From: Akkermansiaceae bacterium
Lineage (GTDB): Bacteria; Verrucomicrobiota; Verrucomicrobiia; Verrucomicrobiales; Akkermansiaceae
Direction of reading: 5' to 3'
Assembly (NCBI GenBank): GCA_028822935.1
Contig: JAPKCM010000008.1
Location: 1 to 64,000 of the forward strand
DNA length: 64,000 bases
Below, piece by piece: positions 63,115 through 64,000 of the stretch. The position numbers were made by a program, and so were the translations under genes. The notes under the pieces are model-generated. The model made no database searches, was not told the DNA's origin, and saw only the letters and a list, made by a program, of their open reading frames with translations. Numbering within the stretch: the first letter of the stretch is position 1; the number at the start of each line of letters is the position of its first letter.

Positions 63115-64000
63115 TTAATCTAGATGGATGGTTTCGTTGAGGTTGAGGATGAGGAGGCAGAGGCGGGAGAGGATTTGCTCGTCGGGGACTTGGTGTTTGG
63201 TTTTTAGGTCTGCAACCAAGGTGAGGAGGTTTTGCAGCTCTTCTGTCTTTGGAGCCCGGCCGGTGGCGAGCTGGAAGGCTTCTTTGATTTGGGTTTCGAG
63301 GGGGCCCTGGAGGCGTTTGGCGAAGGAGAGTGAGATCTCGTTCATGAACTCGCTGTTGAGCATGGTCAGGGCCTGGGTGGGAACGATGGTGGCAAAGCGG
63401 GAGGGACAGGAGATATCGCGTTCGGGGGCATCGAAGGCGGAGAGGATGGGGAGCTTGATGGAGCGTTTTGCGTGGATGTAGACGGCGCGGCGATAGGGAT
63501 TGCGGTCCTTGGTTTCGCGCCACACATTGTGGGGTTGGGAGGAGGTGGCGAGGACGGCTTGAGGCATTTTGGGGCGCACGGGAGGCCCGGCCATTTCGAG
63601 ATCGAGTTGGCTGGTGAGAGTGAGGTAGCTGTCCCAGATTTCTTCGGCGCTCAAGCGGCGGGCGTTGTGTCGCCAGTGGAGCTTGTTGGTGGAATCGACC
63701 TGGAAGGCGTCTTCGCGATGTGCGGTCGACATTTGGTAGGTGGAGCTGGTGAGCATGAGCCGAAGAATGTGCTTTTGGCTCCAGCCTGATTTGATGAACT
63801 CGGCAGCGAGCCAATCGAGAAGGGGTTGATTGGAAATGCCGGTGCCGAAGACGCCGAAGTCGTTGGCTGATTCGACGAGTCCCTTGCCGAAGCAATATTG
63901 CCAAAGGCGGTTCACTTGGACGCGGGTGGTGAGTGGGTGCTCGGGATTGGTGAGCCAGGTGGCAAAGGCGAGGCGGCGTCCGCTGGTGCCGGTTTTGGCA
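63115..64000 (-). CDS. DUF1553 (PSD1-type) protein, truncated by the window edge
   Basis: At least 295 residues at the C-terminal end of a DUF1553 protein; the frame continues past base 64000, so the start is missing. Signs: GRRLAFATWLTNPEHPLTTRVQVNRLWQ, DFGVFGTGISNQPLLDWLAAEFI, YQMSTAHREDAFQVDSTNKLHWRHNARRLSAEEIWDS and the late LCLLILNLNE end. These usually carry an N-terminal cytochrome-like PSCyt1 domain outside the part seen. It precedes DUF1501 in the same direction, as is typical. Confidence 0.9.
   Translation of the reverse strand, partial: AKTGTSGRRLAFATWLTNPEHPLTTRVQVNRLWQYCFGKGLVESANDFGVFGTGISNQPLLDWLAAEFIKSGWSQKHILRLMLTSSTYQMSTAHREDAFQVDSTNKLHWRHNARRLSAEEIWDSYLTLTSQLDLEMAGPPVRPKMPQAVLATSSQPHNVWRETKDRNPYRRAVYIHAKRSIKLPILSAFDAPERDISCPSRFATIVPTQALTMLNSEFMNEISLSFAKRLQGPLETQIKEAFQLATGRAPKTEELQNLLTLVADLKTKHQVPDEQILSRLCLLILNLNETIHLD

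Noticed and set aside
1-64000. CRISPR arrays, prophage, transposases or integrases
   Set aside because: No regularly spaced direct repeats and no recognisable mobile-element protein were seen in any frame.

Overview
The window looks like a chromosomal segment of a Verrucomicrobiota bacterium (Verrucomicrobiae-like, moderate GC). Several gene families typical of that phylum and of Planctomycetota occur together: a DUF1501/DUF1553 pair, a membrane protein joining a CxxCH haem site to leucine-rich repeats, a formylglycine-type sulfatase, two exported hydroxypyruvate-isomerase-like TIM barrels, a TPR-secretin, and secreted Calx-beta/lamin-tail proteins. No rRNA, CRISPR array, prophage or insertion sequence was seen. 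Two tRNAs are present: Arg-CCG at the left edge and Ser-GGA at 43.75 kb.

Layout. 0-7.2 kb: tRNA-Arg, an exported DUF882/M15 peptidase, and topoisomerase IV (parE, parC) split by a secreted Calx-beta protein. 7.2-13.7 kb: a likely operon of a small basic ORF, a secretin, an AsmA-like membrane protein and a P-loop ATPase with a long Pro/Gln-rich tail. 14-21 kb: a MidA-type methyltransferase with an Aas-like acyl-activating enzyme, a two-subunit sodium:solute symporter, and a cytochrome P450. 21-31 kb: a sugar-isomerase-like protein, the cytochrome/LRR protein, a second MidA paralogue divergent from a class A PBP, two conserved proteins and an NhaP-type antiporter. 31-43.6 kb: TPR/repeat proteins, a Dabb protein, a lipoprotein, a potassium channel, menB and menA (menaquinone) separated by an unknown exported protein, then a STAS protein facing a Ser/Thr kinase with an EF-hand tail. 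44-53.5 kb: a broken cardiolipin synthase, DUF368 (undecaprenyl-phosphate translocase family), MTA phosphorylase, a polysaccharide deacetylase, a dynamin-like GTPase, and the E1alpha/E1beta/E2 genes of a 2-oxoacid dehydrogenase. 53.6-64 kb: a PUR-type nucleic-acid-binding protein, tRNA-dihydrouridine synthase, sulfatase, isomerase-like protein, leuS, and the DUF1501/DUF1553 pair, the last cut by the window edge.

The most notable observations are: (1) a class A PBP whose transpeptidase SxxK motif reads TAFF and whose SxN motif is lost; (2) a perfect 17-bp inverted repeat inside leuS, encoding a linker by the editing domain; (3) about six small genes or gene remnants that read well only if one in-frame TAA or a one-base homopolymer change is corrected, which points either to real gene decay or to assembly error; and (4) the uncharacterised secretin/AsmA-like/ATPase cassette. 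I found no clearly new defence or mobile system.
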